Of a stretch of DNA of 32,287 nt, positions 23,977 through 32,144 are shown piece by piece. The stretch's first letter is position 1; every line of letters starts with the position of its first letter. The stretch is from Anaerolineae bacterium (GTDB lineage: Bacteria; Chloroflexota; Anaerolineae; Anaerolineales; Villigracilaceae). The notes under the pieces were generated by a model. It had not been told where the DNA came from and searched no databases. It saw nothing but the letters and a program-made list of their open reading frames with translations. The position numbers and the translations under genes are program-made. Location: contig JAFLCF010000027.1 in assembly GCA_017303735.1 (NCBI GenBank), positions 1 through 32,287 on the forward strand, written 5' to 3'.

Positions 23977-25187
23977 CCGAAATCGAATTCTCCATCATTC
24001 CAGATACACAAGAAGAGTTCAATCTTTGGAGTGACTTACTCAAAGAATTCCAGGTACAAACTGGCATCAAGGTGCATCCCAAACGGCATACCTGGGGCAT
24101 GGCATGGCCCGAATTAATGTCCTACGCCTCCATGGGGCGCGGCGCAGATATTTCACACATCGGCTCCACCTGGGTCAGTAGTCTCATGGTTATGAATGCT
24201 CTCAGCCCGATCCCCACAGAAATGATCGAACGCATTGGCAGAATGAAATTCTACCTGCCTGCAGCATGGCAAAGCACCAAAGTGGATAACTCTGAACAAG
24301 TCTGGTCGGTACCGCTAAGCATATACACCTACGTCATCGCCTATCGGAAAGACGTGCTTGCCAAACTCGGCGTGGAAGAAACCACAGCCTTCTCCACCCC
24401 CGAACAGATCACCCATACCATCGATCAACTCTACCAATTCAAAGAATTCGCAACACCCTGGGTAACTCCCATCGTCCCACCGCCATTCAACGACCTCATC
24501 CACCTTGCCGCATCTTGGATCTGGAACAAAGGCGGCGACTTCATGGACGCAAAAGGCAGCAGGGTCATTTTTGATAGTGATGCCGCCCTTCAAGGCTTCA
24601 AAGAATTCTTTAACATCTTGCGGCGCAATTCGCTCACAAAAGATTACTTCGGCACCGACAATGCCGCCCAAGCCCTTTTCGAAGGAGAAACCGCCGCCGT
24701 CATTACAGACTTGCGTTCCTTCGCTACTGAATTGAGCAAGCCATATCCGCAAGCCATGAAAGACAATATCGGCGTCGCCACCACAACCAATACCCCCTGG
24801 CTCGGCGGCGGAAACCTCGTCATCTGGAAACACAGCCGCAGCTACCCCGATCAATTTCAAGCATCGCATCAACTGGGCGAATTCATTACCCGCAAAGACA
24901 CTATGCTCAACTTCGGCAGGCAAAACTTTCTCCTGCCTGCCCGCGCCGATGTTTTAACAGAACTCTTTCCCGCAGATAGTGTCATCGCCCCGCTCATTCA
25001 AAGACTCAACCAAAGCGGCAGGTCGTATCGTGCCACATCGGTCTGGCATCGAATCGAATATCAACTCGGGCTCGAACTGGGCAACCTGCTAAACAAAGTG
25101 CAGAACAAAACCAAAGATGACTTCAACGCAGACTTGACCAAACAGATTCAAGATTTGGCAGCCCGCCTCAACCTTGCATTGGCATAA
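23973..25187 (+). CDS. Family 1 solute-binding-protein homologue without a signal peptide
   Basis: This 404-residue protein has the fold pattern of extracellular sugar-binding proteins (IEFSIIPDTQEEFNLWSDLL, SYASMGRGADISHIGSTWVS, ALFEGETAAVITDLRSFATE). It begins MTEIEFSIIPDT, straight into the first strand, with no signal peptide, lipobox or any cysteine. A stop in the same frame at 23949-23951 and no other start before 23973 rule out a missed leader. AAGGTG (23962-23967) is the ribosome-binding site. It overlaps the kinase gene by four bases. As read, it would be cytosolic: a sensor, chaperone or carrier for the imported sugar, or a receptor that has lost its leader. Its function is unknown. 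Confidence 0.85.
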   Translation: MTEIEFSIIPDTQEEFNLWSDLLKEFQVQTGIKVHPKRHTWGMAWPELMSYASMGRGADISHIGSTWVSSLMVMNALSPIPTEMIERIGRMKFYLPAAWQSTKVDNSEQVWSVPLSIYTYVIAYRKDVLAKLGVEETTAFSTPEQITHTIDQLYQFKEFATPWVTPIVPPPFNDLIHLAASWIWNKGGDFMDAKGSRVIFDSDAALQGFKEFFNILRRNSLTKDYFGTDNAAQALFEGETAAVITDLRSFATELSKPYPQAMKDNIGVATTTNTPWLGGGNLVIWKHSRSYPDQFQASHQLGEFITRKDTMLNFGRQNFLLPARADVLTELFPADSVIAPLIQRLNQSGRSYRATSVWHRIEYQLGLELGNLLNKVQNKTKDDFNADLTKQIQDLAARLNLALA

Positions 25188-25193
25188 ATAAAG

Positions 25194-26195
25194 ATGAAAT
25201 TCCGCGCCTCCTTCCTAACTTTTTGCTTGATCCTCCTCTTCCAATCCTCCTGTACCCCCATGCAGACTCCACCTACCTCCACTCCGATACAACCCACTCA
25301 AACTCCCACCTCCACTTCCACATCTACTTCCACTCCCGAACCCCAAGTGGAGAGATTCCGTGTCATCGCCTATGCCACCGAAGCCATCATCCCTGAGATC
25401 ATCCCATATGACAAGCTGACCCACATCAACTACTCCTTCCTGGTCCCAAATGCAGATGGCAGCTTCGTTCAATTGACCAATGCATGGAAGCTGAAAAAGA
25501 TCGTCGAAACAGCACACAGCCAAAACGTGAAAGTCAGTATCGCCGTCGGAGGCTGGGGCTGGGACGAGCAATTCGAGCAGATGGCAGCTTCGGCTGAGTC
25601 GCGAAGCGCTTTTGTCCAAAATCTCAAAGCCTTTGTGGATGAATATCAACTCGATGGCGTGGATATGGATTGGGAATATCCAGACCCTGGGCAATCTTCT
25701 TTGAATTATGTGGCGCTCATGACCGAACTGCGCGCCGCCCTACCCGATAAACTCATCAGCACCGCCGTCATCTCGTATGGTGACGATACTGGCTTGGGCA
25801 TTCCAACCGAGTCTTTCGAGCTGGTCGATTATGTCAATGTGATGACCTATGATGGGTACGACCATGGCACGATGGAACAGTTCGAAAAGGGACTGAACTA
25901 TTGGTCTTCGCGCGGTGTATCAAAAGAAAAGCTCAATATTGGTGTTCCGTTCTATGCACGACCGGGACCCGCACCTTACGCCAAACTCGTTGAGACAGAT
26001 CCCGCCGCCGCACAGACAGATACCTTCGACTATTTTGGCACGATACAAAATTACAACGGCATTCCAACCATTAAGAAAAAAACAGAGATAGCCATGCAAC
26101 AATCTGGTGGCATTATGTTCTGGGAATTAAGCCACGATGCGCAAGGCGAACTTTCACTAGTGAATGCAATCTTTGAAGTTGTGAGTAATAAGTGA
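25194..26195 (+). CDS. GH18 chitinase-like surface lipoprotein
   Basis: This 333-residue protein has signal and lipobox QSSC (C20), a low-complexity Thr/Ser/Pro tether (about 21-50), then a single GH18 domain. The DxxDxDxE motif is intact as DGVDMDWEYP with catalytic E161. VSIAVGGWGWDEQF and YVNVMTYDGYDH are further family landmarks, and the domain ends GIMFWELSHDAQGELSLVNA. It is a short, one-domain enzyme with no chitin-binding module. Likely substrates are chitin oligosaccharides, peptidoglycan or glycan GlcNAc linkages on the cell surface. It starts six bases after the preceding gene, so it is probably cotranscribed with the transport and kinase genes. Confidence 0.92.
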   Translation: MKFRASFLTFCLILLFQSSCTPMQTPPTSTPIQPTQTPTSTSTSTSTPEPQVERFRVIAYATEAIIPEIIPYDKLTHINYSFLVPNADGSFVQLTNAWKLKKIVETAHSQNVKVSIAVGGWGWDEQFEQMAASAESRSAFVQNLKAFVDEYQLDGVDMDWEYPDPGQSSLNYVALMTELRAALPDKLISTAVISYGDDTGLGIPTESFELVDYVNVMTYDGYDHGTMEQFEKGLNYWSSRGVSKEKLNIGVPFYARPGPAPYAKLVETDPAAAQTDTFDYFGTIQNYNGIPTIKKKTEIAMQQSGGIMFWELSHDAQGELSLVNAIFEVVSNK

Positions 26196-26235
26196 TGAAC
26201 GCAGTTCTTTCTGCATTCTACATTCAGGAGAAACC

Positions 26236-27471
26236 ATGTCGCAACCTTTTACCCTCGGCGTAAATTACTGGCCCCGTCGCAAAGCCATGTACTGGTGGAG
26301 TCAGTTTGACGCTGGAGAAGTACGTGAAGAATTTGCCCTGATCAAAGAGATCGGCATGAACGTGGTGCGCCTCTTTTTACTATGGGACGATTTTCAGCCT
26401 GACCCAAATTCGGTCAACACCGAAGCCGTGAACAACCTCGTCAAAGTTGCAGATATTGCAATAGAGCATGGACTCGGACTCGACGTGACCTTCTTCACCG
26501 GGCACATGAGCGGACCGAATTGGAGTCCGCGTTGGTTGTTGGGCGGTGACCTGCCCCCAGCCGCTCATAGTCACTGGCTACGCGATGTAGTCAGTGAAGG
26601 CAAGCTCACCGACAAAGGCTATCGAAACATGTTCCATGATGAGCAAGCCATAAAAGCCGAGCGTTTGCTTTTGCAAACCGTTGTCGGCGCGTTGAAAGAT
26701 CACCCTGCCGTGTGGATGTGGAATCTCGGTAATGAACCTGACTTATTCGCTTGGCCGGACACTTCTGACCAAGGTGCAGCATGGGTCAAGGAGATGGTCA
26801 CACTGATCAAATCCATAGATCCGAAGCGACCAGTCACCATCGGCTTACACGGTGATGGCATCCATCGCGATAATGGCTTGCGCGTGGACAAGGTCTATGC
26901 GCATACAGATGTTGCCGTGATGCACTCCTACCCCATGTACTCGGATTGGGCACGCAAACCGCTTGACCCAGACTATGTCCCTTTCACATGCGCGCTCACT
27001 GCCGCTCTTGGTGGTAAACCAGTCTTGATGGAAGAGTTCGGTGGCTGCACGGCTCTGCCGGGCGAAGCCAGCTACATGATGAAGTGGATAGAAACGAACG
27101 GACGCGAACGTGAGCAATTCATGGCAAGTGAAGAAGACTTTGCCGAATTTCTCAGCCTGACCATTCCGAAACTTCAACACAGTGGTGCAACCGGAGCCAT
27201 GCTCTGGTGCTATGCGGATTACATCCCCGAACTGTGGAATGTGCCGCCCTGCCAGAATGCAGTACATGAACGCTTCTTTGGGCTCGTCCGCCCGGATGGT
27301 TCACTCAAGCCGCATGCGAAAGTCATTCAAGAATTTGCCAAGACCAAGCCAATGGTGCAGCCGATCCCTGAGTATGCCAAGATCAACATCACTGCCGATG
27401 AATTTTATAAAGAGCCACTTGGCAATCTGGTCGATCTATATGCTGAATACCTAAGAAAGATGGAAAACTAA
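26236..27471 (+). CDS. Cytosolic clan GH-A (GH5-like) glycoside hydrolase
   Basis: This 411-residue (beta/alpha)8 enzyme has no signal peptide. It opens FTLGVNYWPRRKAMYWW and shows MNVVRLFLLWDDFQP, the acid/base motif WNLGNEPDLF (E167) and the nucleophile motif PVLMEEFGG (E267). TGAMLWCYADY lies near the C-terminus. These are the signatures of retaining GH5/GH2-like beta-glycosidases. It could be a beta-mannosidase or beta-glucosidase acting on imported oligosaccharides; the subfamily cannot be decided by eye. AGGAG (26226-26230) supports the start. The next start codon is two bases after its stop. Confidence 0.85.
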   Translation: MSQPFTLGVNYWPRRKAMYWWSQFDAGEVREEFALIKEIGMNVVRLFLLWDDFQPDPNSVNTEAVNNLVKVADIAIEHGLGLDVTFFTGHMSGPNWSPRWLLGGDLPPAAHSHWLRDVVSEGKLTDKGYRNMFHDEQAIKAERLLLQTVVGALKDHPAVWMWNLGNEPDLFAWPDTSDQGAAWVKEMVTLIKSIDPKRPVTIGLHGDGIHRDNGLRVDKVYAHTDVAVMHSYPMYSDWARKPLDPDYVPFTCALTAALGGKPVLMEEFGGCTALPGEASYMMKWIETNGREREQFMASEEDFAEFLSLTIPKLQHSGATGAMLWCYADYIPELWNVPPCQNAVHERFFGLVRPDGSLKPHAKVIQEFAKTKPMVQPIPEYAKINITADEFYKEPLGNLVDLYAEYLRKMEN

Positions 27472-27473
27472 AC

Positions 27474-28274
27474 ATGAAAAAACTGATCATCAATTCAGAC
27501 GACTACGGACGCAGCCACGAAATTTCCAAAGGGATTCGCCTCGCGCACAGACACGGCGTGGTCACATCCACCACATGTATGATGAACATCCCCACCACAG
27601 CCGATGACGTGCGATTGGCAGTGAAAGAAACACCCACGCTTGGGCTGGGAGTCCACTTGGTGTTGACTATGGGCAAGCCCATCTTAAAGCATGAAGCGGT
27701 CAAATCCGTCACCGATGCTAATGGAGATTTCTTCAAGTACACGCCCTTCATTGAGAATATCCCCAACCTGAAGATCGAAGAGGTCAAAGCCGAATGGCGC
27801 GCACAGATCGAAACCTTTATCAAAGCCGCCGGGAAGAAACCCGACCACCTCGACTCGCATCATCATTCATCCTATTTTGCTCCAGAGCTTTTCCGTGCCA
27901 TGCTCGAACTGGCAAAGGAATATGACTGCCCCATTCGCTATCCATTTACGGGCAGCATCTCTGGCGAACTGAGCGAAACCTACAAACAGACGCCTGCATT
28001 GTTAAAAGAATTTGCGCCAAAACATCCTGATGTATTTATCGTGGATTTCTACGATAAGCAAGCCACCGCTGATGTACTCACAGAGTTACTACTGAATGTA
28101 GGGGAAGGCACCTCTGAGTTGATGTGCCATGTCGGCTTTGTGCCAGATGCCTTCATGAAAGAATCCGTCTACAACAAGCCGCGCCAACGTGAACTCGGCA
28201 TCATGCTCGACCCCGCCGTGCGGACCTTGATCGAAAAGCTTGGCATTGAGTTGATCAATTTCTCGAATCTATAA
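27474..28274 (+). CDS. ChbG/YdjC-family carbohydrate deacetylase
   Basis: This 266-residue cytosolic enzyme is of the YdjC/ChbG family. The metal-binding Asp lies in INSDDYGRSHEISKG (residues 6-20) and the His ligands in DHLDSHHHSSYF (from D124). LGLGVHLVLTMGKPIL is another family landmark. In E. coli, ChbG removes one acetyl group from chitobiose-6-phosphate so that the GH4 enzyme ChbF can cut it. Here a GH4 enzyme with the right motif, a GlcNAc-kinase-like protein and a GH18 enzyme are all in the same run, which supports the same role. Overlapping activity on other N-acetylated glycans is possible. Confidence 0.9.
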   Translation: MKKLIINSDDYGRSHEISKGIRLAHRHGVVTSTTCMMNIPTTADDVRLAVKETPTLGLGVHLVLTMGKPILKHEAVKSVTDANGDFFKYTPFIENIPNLKIEEVKAEWRAQIETFIKAAGKKPDHLDSHHHSSYFAPELFRAMLELAKEYDCPIRYPFTGSISGELSETYKQTPALLKEFAPKHPDVFIVDFYDKQATADVLTELLLNVGEGTSELMCHVGFVPDAFMKESVYNKPRQRELGIMLDPAVRTLIEKLGIELINFSNL

Positions 28275-28324
28275 CGACCAAACACTTCGCAAGTTTTATT
28301 TCTAGTATGTCAACGGAGTCTCTT

Positions 28325-30973
28325 ATGTCTAAAATCGAATCCTTACTCGCTCAAATGACCCTCGAAGAAAAGATCTCCATGCTCGCTGGGTTTGAGCTTT
28401 GGTTTAGCACGGGCGTGCCGCGCCTCAACATCCCCGCCTTTCGCATGGCAGATGGACCCAACGGCGTGCGCGGCATCTGGAGCGAAATGTCGCCCACCTC
28501 TGCAGCCACTCCGGTTGGCATGGCGCTTGGCGCTACCTGGAACCCAGATCTGGTAGAGAAAGTCTCCAATGTTCTTGCCGATGAAGTAAAAGACAAAGCT
28601 GGTCATGTACTCTTGGCGCCCACGGTCAACATTCACCGCACACCCATTGCCGGACGAAACTTCGAGTGTTTTGCCGAAGACCCCTATCTCAGCGGCATGA
28701 TCGCTTCATCTTATATCAAAGGCTTGCAAGATAAAGGCATTGGGGCATGCATCAAGCACTTCATTGCTAACGATCAGGAATATGAACGCAACTCGATGAG
28801 TTCCGAAGTAGACGAACGCACATTGCGTGAGATCTATCTTGAACCCTTCCGCATTGCCATTCGCAACTCCAACCCGTGGGCAGTCATGTCTTCGTACAAT
28901 CGCGTCAACGGAGTCTATGCCTGTGAATATGACCACACCCTCATTGACATCCTCAAAGGCGAATGGAAATACGATGGCATTGTCATTTCCGATTGGTACG
29001 GCACCTATGATATGAACGTCCCCAACGGCGGGCTTGATATTGAAATGCCCGGACCCGCTCGCTGGATGTCTGAAGAAGTCGTCAAACGCGCATTGGATGA
29101 AGGTCCACTAACCGAAGAAGGCATCAACAACAAAGCTGCCCGTCTGTTGCGCTTTTTAGATAAAGCCGGGTTGTTAGATACTCCTCCGCACAAGAACGAA
29201 GTTGCCAACGACAACCCCAAGCATCGCAAGATCTTACGCGAAGCCGCGGGCGAAGCCATTGTATTGCTCAAGAACAAGAAAAATCTTCTTCCTCTTAAGA
29301 AGGTCAAACGCATTGCTGTCATCGGTCCGCATGCCGAACGCGCCAGCATTTTCGGCGGCGGCAGTTCTTCCGGCTTCCGTCCGCATTATGTGATCTCACC
29401 GCTCGAAGGCATCAAGAACCGCGCGGGCAAAAAGGTCAAAGTGGATTACGCCCCCGGATGCCACATTTTTAAGACCCTGCCGACTCCTACCCCCGAACTT
29501 TTATCTACACCGGATGGTCGCCTCGGACTTAACCTGAGCCTGTTCAACGGTACCGAGTTTTCTGGTGCCGCAGCCTTTAGTGACGTGACCCCGTTCGTGG
29601 ACCATGGCTGGTTCTACGTATCGGCTCCCAATGTAAATCAAGAATCCTTCTCCATGATCCAGGAAGGTCTCTTCACGCCCAATGAAAGCGGCAAGCACAA
29701 GTTCTCGCTCAGCGGCGTGGGCGCCAGTAAACTCTTCCTCGACGGCAAATTGGTCATCGATCATTCCAATACATCAGACTATGGGCGCGAGATCATCAAA
29801 GAAATCAAACTCGAAGGTGGAAAAGCCTATCCCATTCGCATTGAGTTCTATTGGAAAGGCTCCCCCATTTGGCGGTCTGTCAAACTGGGGCATCTCCCCC
29901 CGCAGTCTGAAGACTTGATGGGCGATGCCGTCAAACTCGCCAAGAAAGCGGACGTAGTCATCGTCATCGGCAGTTTGAACGCGGAATGGGAAGCAGAAGG
30001 CTTCGACCGTGTAGATATGAAACTCCCCGGCGATCAGAATGAACTGATCAAACGGGTGGCAAAGGCAAATAAGAATACGGTTGTGGTTGTCAATACCGGC
30101 TCAGCCGTGGAAATGCCCTGGGCAGATCAAGCAGCAAGCATTGTGCAGCTCTGGCTTAACGGACAGGAAATGGGCAACGCACTCGCTGACGTTCTCTTTG
30201 GAGATGTCACTCCCTCTGGTAAATTGCCCACCACCTTCCCAGTGCGGTTGGAAGACAATCCAGCCTTTATCAACTACCCGGGCGAGAATAGCAAAGTTTA
30301 TTATGGCGAAGGCATCTTCGTTGGGTATCGCTATTACGACACGAAGAAACTTGCACCGCTCTTCCCGTTTGGGCATGGGCTTTCATATACAACCTTCGAA
30401 TATAGCAATTTACGGCTGGATAAAAAGTCACTCAACCCGAATGACAATCTCACCGTCAAAGTAGAGGTGACCAACACCGGCAAAGTAACTGGTAAGGAAG
30501 TAGTGCAGGTCTACGTGCGCGATGTCAAAGCGACCATGGCGCGACCAGAGAAGGAACTCAAAGCTTTTGCCAAAGTGGAACTCAAACCGAAGCAGAAGAA
30601 GACCGTCACCTTTACGCTCAACCGTGAAGCCTTTTGGTATTTCGACACACTCCGAAACGCGTGGACCACAGAAGCAGGCGAGCATGAGGTTTGGGTTGGT
30701 GGATCAAGCCGTGATGTAAGAGAGAAGCGCAGCATCCTGCTTGAGCCGGAAGCACGTACATCCCGTCTGCATGTTGGTGTGCAGGTCAAAGTGCTGACAG
30801 AAGATCCGCAAGCGCTTGCCATTCTAACAAAACATACTTCAGGTCCGTTGTTGATGGCAAATCTCAGCCACATTGGCGAAATGACGCTGGAAGAAGTCGC
30901 GGCAAAATTCCCGGATGCACTCCCCGGAAGCCGTTTGAAACATATTGATGTGGAATTGGCGAACATAAAATAA
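28325..30973 (+). CDS. Cytosolic GH3 beta-glycosidase with PA14 domain
   Basis: This 882-residue protein has no signal peptide. The order is a GH3 barrel with nucleophile D223 (IVISDWYGTYDM), the start of the GH3 C-terminal domain, an inserted PA14 domain (about 387-527), the rest of that domain with acid/base motif NAEWEAEGFDR (about 552-562), and a fibronectin-III-like domain (VEVTNTGKVTGKEVVQVYV). A tail of about 70 residues follows. PA14 insertions in GH3 enzymes narrow the pocket toward short oligosaccharides. The NagZ His-Asp dyad motif is absent, so a glucosidase or xylosidase type is likelier. ATG 28325 has GGAG (28315-28318) six bases upstream; the in-frame ATG at 28307 has none. Confidence 0.93.
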   Translation: MSKIESLLAQMTLEEKISMLAGFELWFSTGVPRLNIPAFRMADGPNGVRGIWSEMSPTSAATPVGMALGATWNPDLVEKVSNVLADEVKDKAGHVLLAPTVNIHRTPIAGRNFECFAEDPYLSGMIASSYIKGLQDKGIGACIKHFIANDQEYERNSMSSEVDERTLREIYLEPFRIAIRNSNPWAVMSSYNRVNGVYACEYDHTLIDILKGEWKYDGIVISDWYGTYDMNVPNGGLDIEMPGPARWMSEEVVKRALDEGPLTEEGINNKAARLLRFLDKAGLLDTPPHKNEVANDNPKHRKILREAAGEAIVLLKNKKNLLPLKKVKRIAVIGPHAERASIFGGGSSSGFRPHYVISPLEGIKNRAGKKVKVDYAPGCHIFKTLPTPTPELLSTPDGRLGLNLSLFNGTEFSGAAAFSDVTPFVDHGWFYVSAPNVNQESFSMIQEGLFTPNESGKHKFSLSGVGASKLFLDGKLVIDHSNTSDYGREIIKEIKLEGGKAYPIRIEFYWKGSPIWRSVKLGHLPPQSEDLMGDAVKLAKKADVVIVIGSLNAEWEAEGFDRVDMKLPGDQNELIKRVAKANKNTVVVVNTGSAVEMPWADQAASIVQLWLNGQEMGNALADVLFGDVTPSGKLPTTFPVRLEDNPAFINYPGENSKVYYGEGIFVGYRYYDTKKLAPLFPFGHGLSYTTFEYSNLRLDKKSLNPNDNLTVKVEVTNTGKVTGKEVVQVYVRDVKATMARPEKELKAFAKVELKPKQKKTVTFTLNREAFWYFDTLRNAWTTEAGEHEVWVGGSSRDVREKRSILLEPEARTSRLHVGVQVKVLTEDPQALAILTKHTSGPLLMANLSHIGEMTLEEVAAKFPDALPGSRLKHIDVELANIK

Positions 30974-32040
30974 TGAATAAATTTTTTACATGGACCCTTG
31001 CATTCTCCCTGCTGCTCTCAGCCTGTGGGACGGGTGCTGCGGGAGTTGAAACTGTCCCCACACCCTATCCAACCCCGGTGCAGGAAACTTTTACCGTTCA
31101 GCGCGGCGATATTGTGATCGAAGCCAAGCTGAGCGGACGTGTCACCCCGTTGGCTTTGTACACCGTCTACTTTGAAATGAATGGTCAAGTGGGCGAGTCT
31201 TTCGTCAATGTAAATGACGTGGTGACCGAAGGACAATTGCTCGGCGAGTTGGTCGAGGCGCGTGAGATCAAGGCAAAGGCGCAAGAGATGCAAAACGTGA
31301 TCCGCCGCGCACAGATCGACCTTGAGATCGCGCAGTTGACCTTGGAGCAATATCGAACCCAGGGCAGGTCGCAGGCTGAGATTCAAATTCAGGAACTGCA
31401 AGTGGAACTCGCCCAGATGAACCTCGATGAAACTTTATTGAGCATGGGCATTGACCCCGAAGCCTACCAGCCGGATGATGTTGACTCACAAGTCGCCATG
31501 GCGCGTGCCTACGCCCCTGCCGATGGAACCATTATCGCCGCGGTGAGCGCCGGGCTCAAGTTAAATTCATCCACCGCTGCTTATGTATTGGGTGACCCAA
31601 ATAGACTTGAGGTCGTGGTTCAACTTGATGAAAGCAAAGGCGATGACGAAGTGCGCGAAATGTTCGAAGGCATGCCCGTCATCGTCACATTAGATGCGGC
31701 TCCCGATAAACCGCTCACTGGCAAGATACGGCAACTCCCTTCGCCCTATGGAACCGGCGACAGTGAAGACCGCAGCGTTCACATTCTTTTAGATACATTA
31801 CCTTCTGAAAGCACCTACCAGAATGGCGACAAGGTGACCGCTGTGATCCAACTCGCCAGCAAAAGCGATGTGCTTTGGCTGCCACCCGTTGCCATTCGCA
31901 CTGCTGGTGGGCGCACCTTTGTCATCGTCAACAGTGAAGCTGGACCCAAACGTGTGGATGTAGAGATCGGATTACAAACCCGCGACATGGTCGAGATCGT
32001 TTCGGGCTTGGATGAAGGCCAGGTGGTGGTAGGACCGTGA
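30973..32040 (+). CDS. Second HlyD/MacA-type efflux adaptor lipoprotein
   Basis: This 355-residue lipoprotein (lipobox LSAC, C18) has a Thr/Pro tether and the adaptor layout. The first lipoyl half contains VYFEMNGQVGESFVNVNDVV. A helical hairpin lies at about 95-165 (AKAQEMQNVIRRAQIDLEIA), the second half is YAPADGTIIAAVSAGLKLNS, then come a beta-barrel and a C-terminal region with VLWLPPVAIRTAGGRTFVIV. It has a fuller C-terminus than the adaptor at 6971. Its ATG overlaps the last base of the GH3 stop (TAATG), so it may be translationally coupled to the sugar genes although its function is export. A permease gene follows, past the window edge. Confidence 0.88.
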   Translation: MNKFFTWTLAFSLLLSACGTGAAGVETVPTPYPTPVQETFTVQRGDIVIEAKLSGRVTPLALYTVYFEMNGQVGESFVNVNDVVTEGQLLGELVEAREIKAKAQEMQNVIRRAQIDLEIAQLTLEQYRTQGRSQAEIQIQELQVELAQMNLDETLLSMGIDPEAYQPDDVDSQVAMARAYAPADGTIIAAVSAGLKLNSSTAAYVLGDPNRLEVVVQLDESKGDDEVREMFEGMPVIVTLDAAPDKPLTGKIRQLPSPYGTGDSEDRSVHILLDTLPSESTYQNGDKVTAVIQLASKSDVLWLPPVAIRTAGGRTFVIVNSEAGPKRVDVEIGLQTRDMVEIVSGLDEGQVVVGP

Positions 32041-32132
32041 TGAGTAATGAGGGATAAGTAACGAGAAATGAGTAACGAGTGGCTCGGCTCTCATTTCTCG
32101 TTACTCAGTAACTCGTACCTCGTACCTCGCAC
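32041..32132 (+). repeat. Word-repeat hairpin between adaptor and permease genes
   Basis: AGTAACGAGAAATGAG (32057-32072) pairs perfectly with 32090-32105. The flanks repeat the same words: GAGTAA and GTAACGAG on the left, ACTCGT and TACCTCG on the right. It fills almost the whole 104-base gap. No T tract and no Shine-Dalgarno is seen near the next start. Confidence 0.7.
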
Positions 32133-32144
32133 TGCAATAATCCG

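Noticed and set aside
24315..24923. A 202-codon minus-strand frame inside the second binding-protein gene
   Set aside because: It has no family resemblance, and the plus-strand product is a clear solute-binding protein; it is a shadow frame.
25194..26195. GH18 protein as an inactive chitinase-like lectin
   Set aside because: The full DGVDMDWE motif with catalytic E161 is present.
28325..30973. GH3 protein as NagZ-type beta-N-acetylglucosaminidase, which would fit the chitin theme
   Set aside because: The NagZ His-Asp dyad motif is absent, and the enzyme has the two-domain plus PA14 layout with a glutamate acid/base motif typical of beta-glucosidases and xylosidases.
32041..32132. Repeated words here and at 5261-5322 as a small CRISPR array
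   Set aside because: The repeats are 5-10 bases, inverted as well as direct, with no regular spacers, and no cas gene is nearby.
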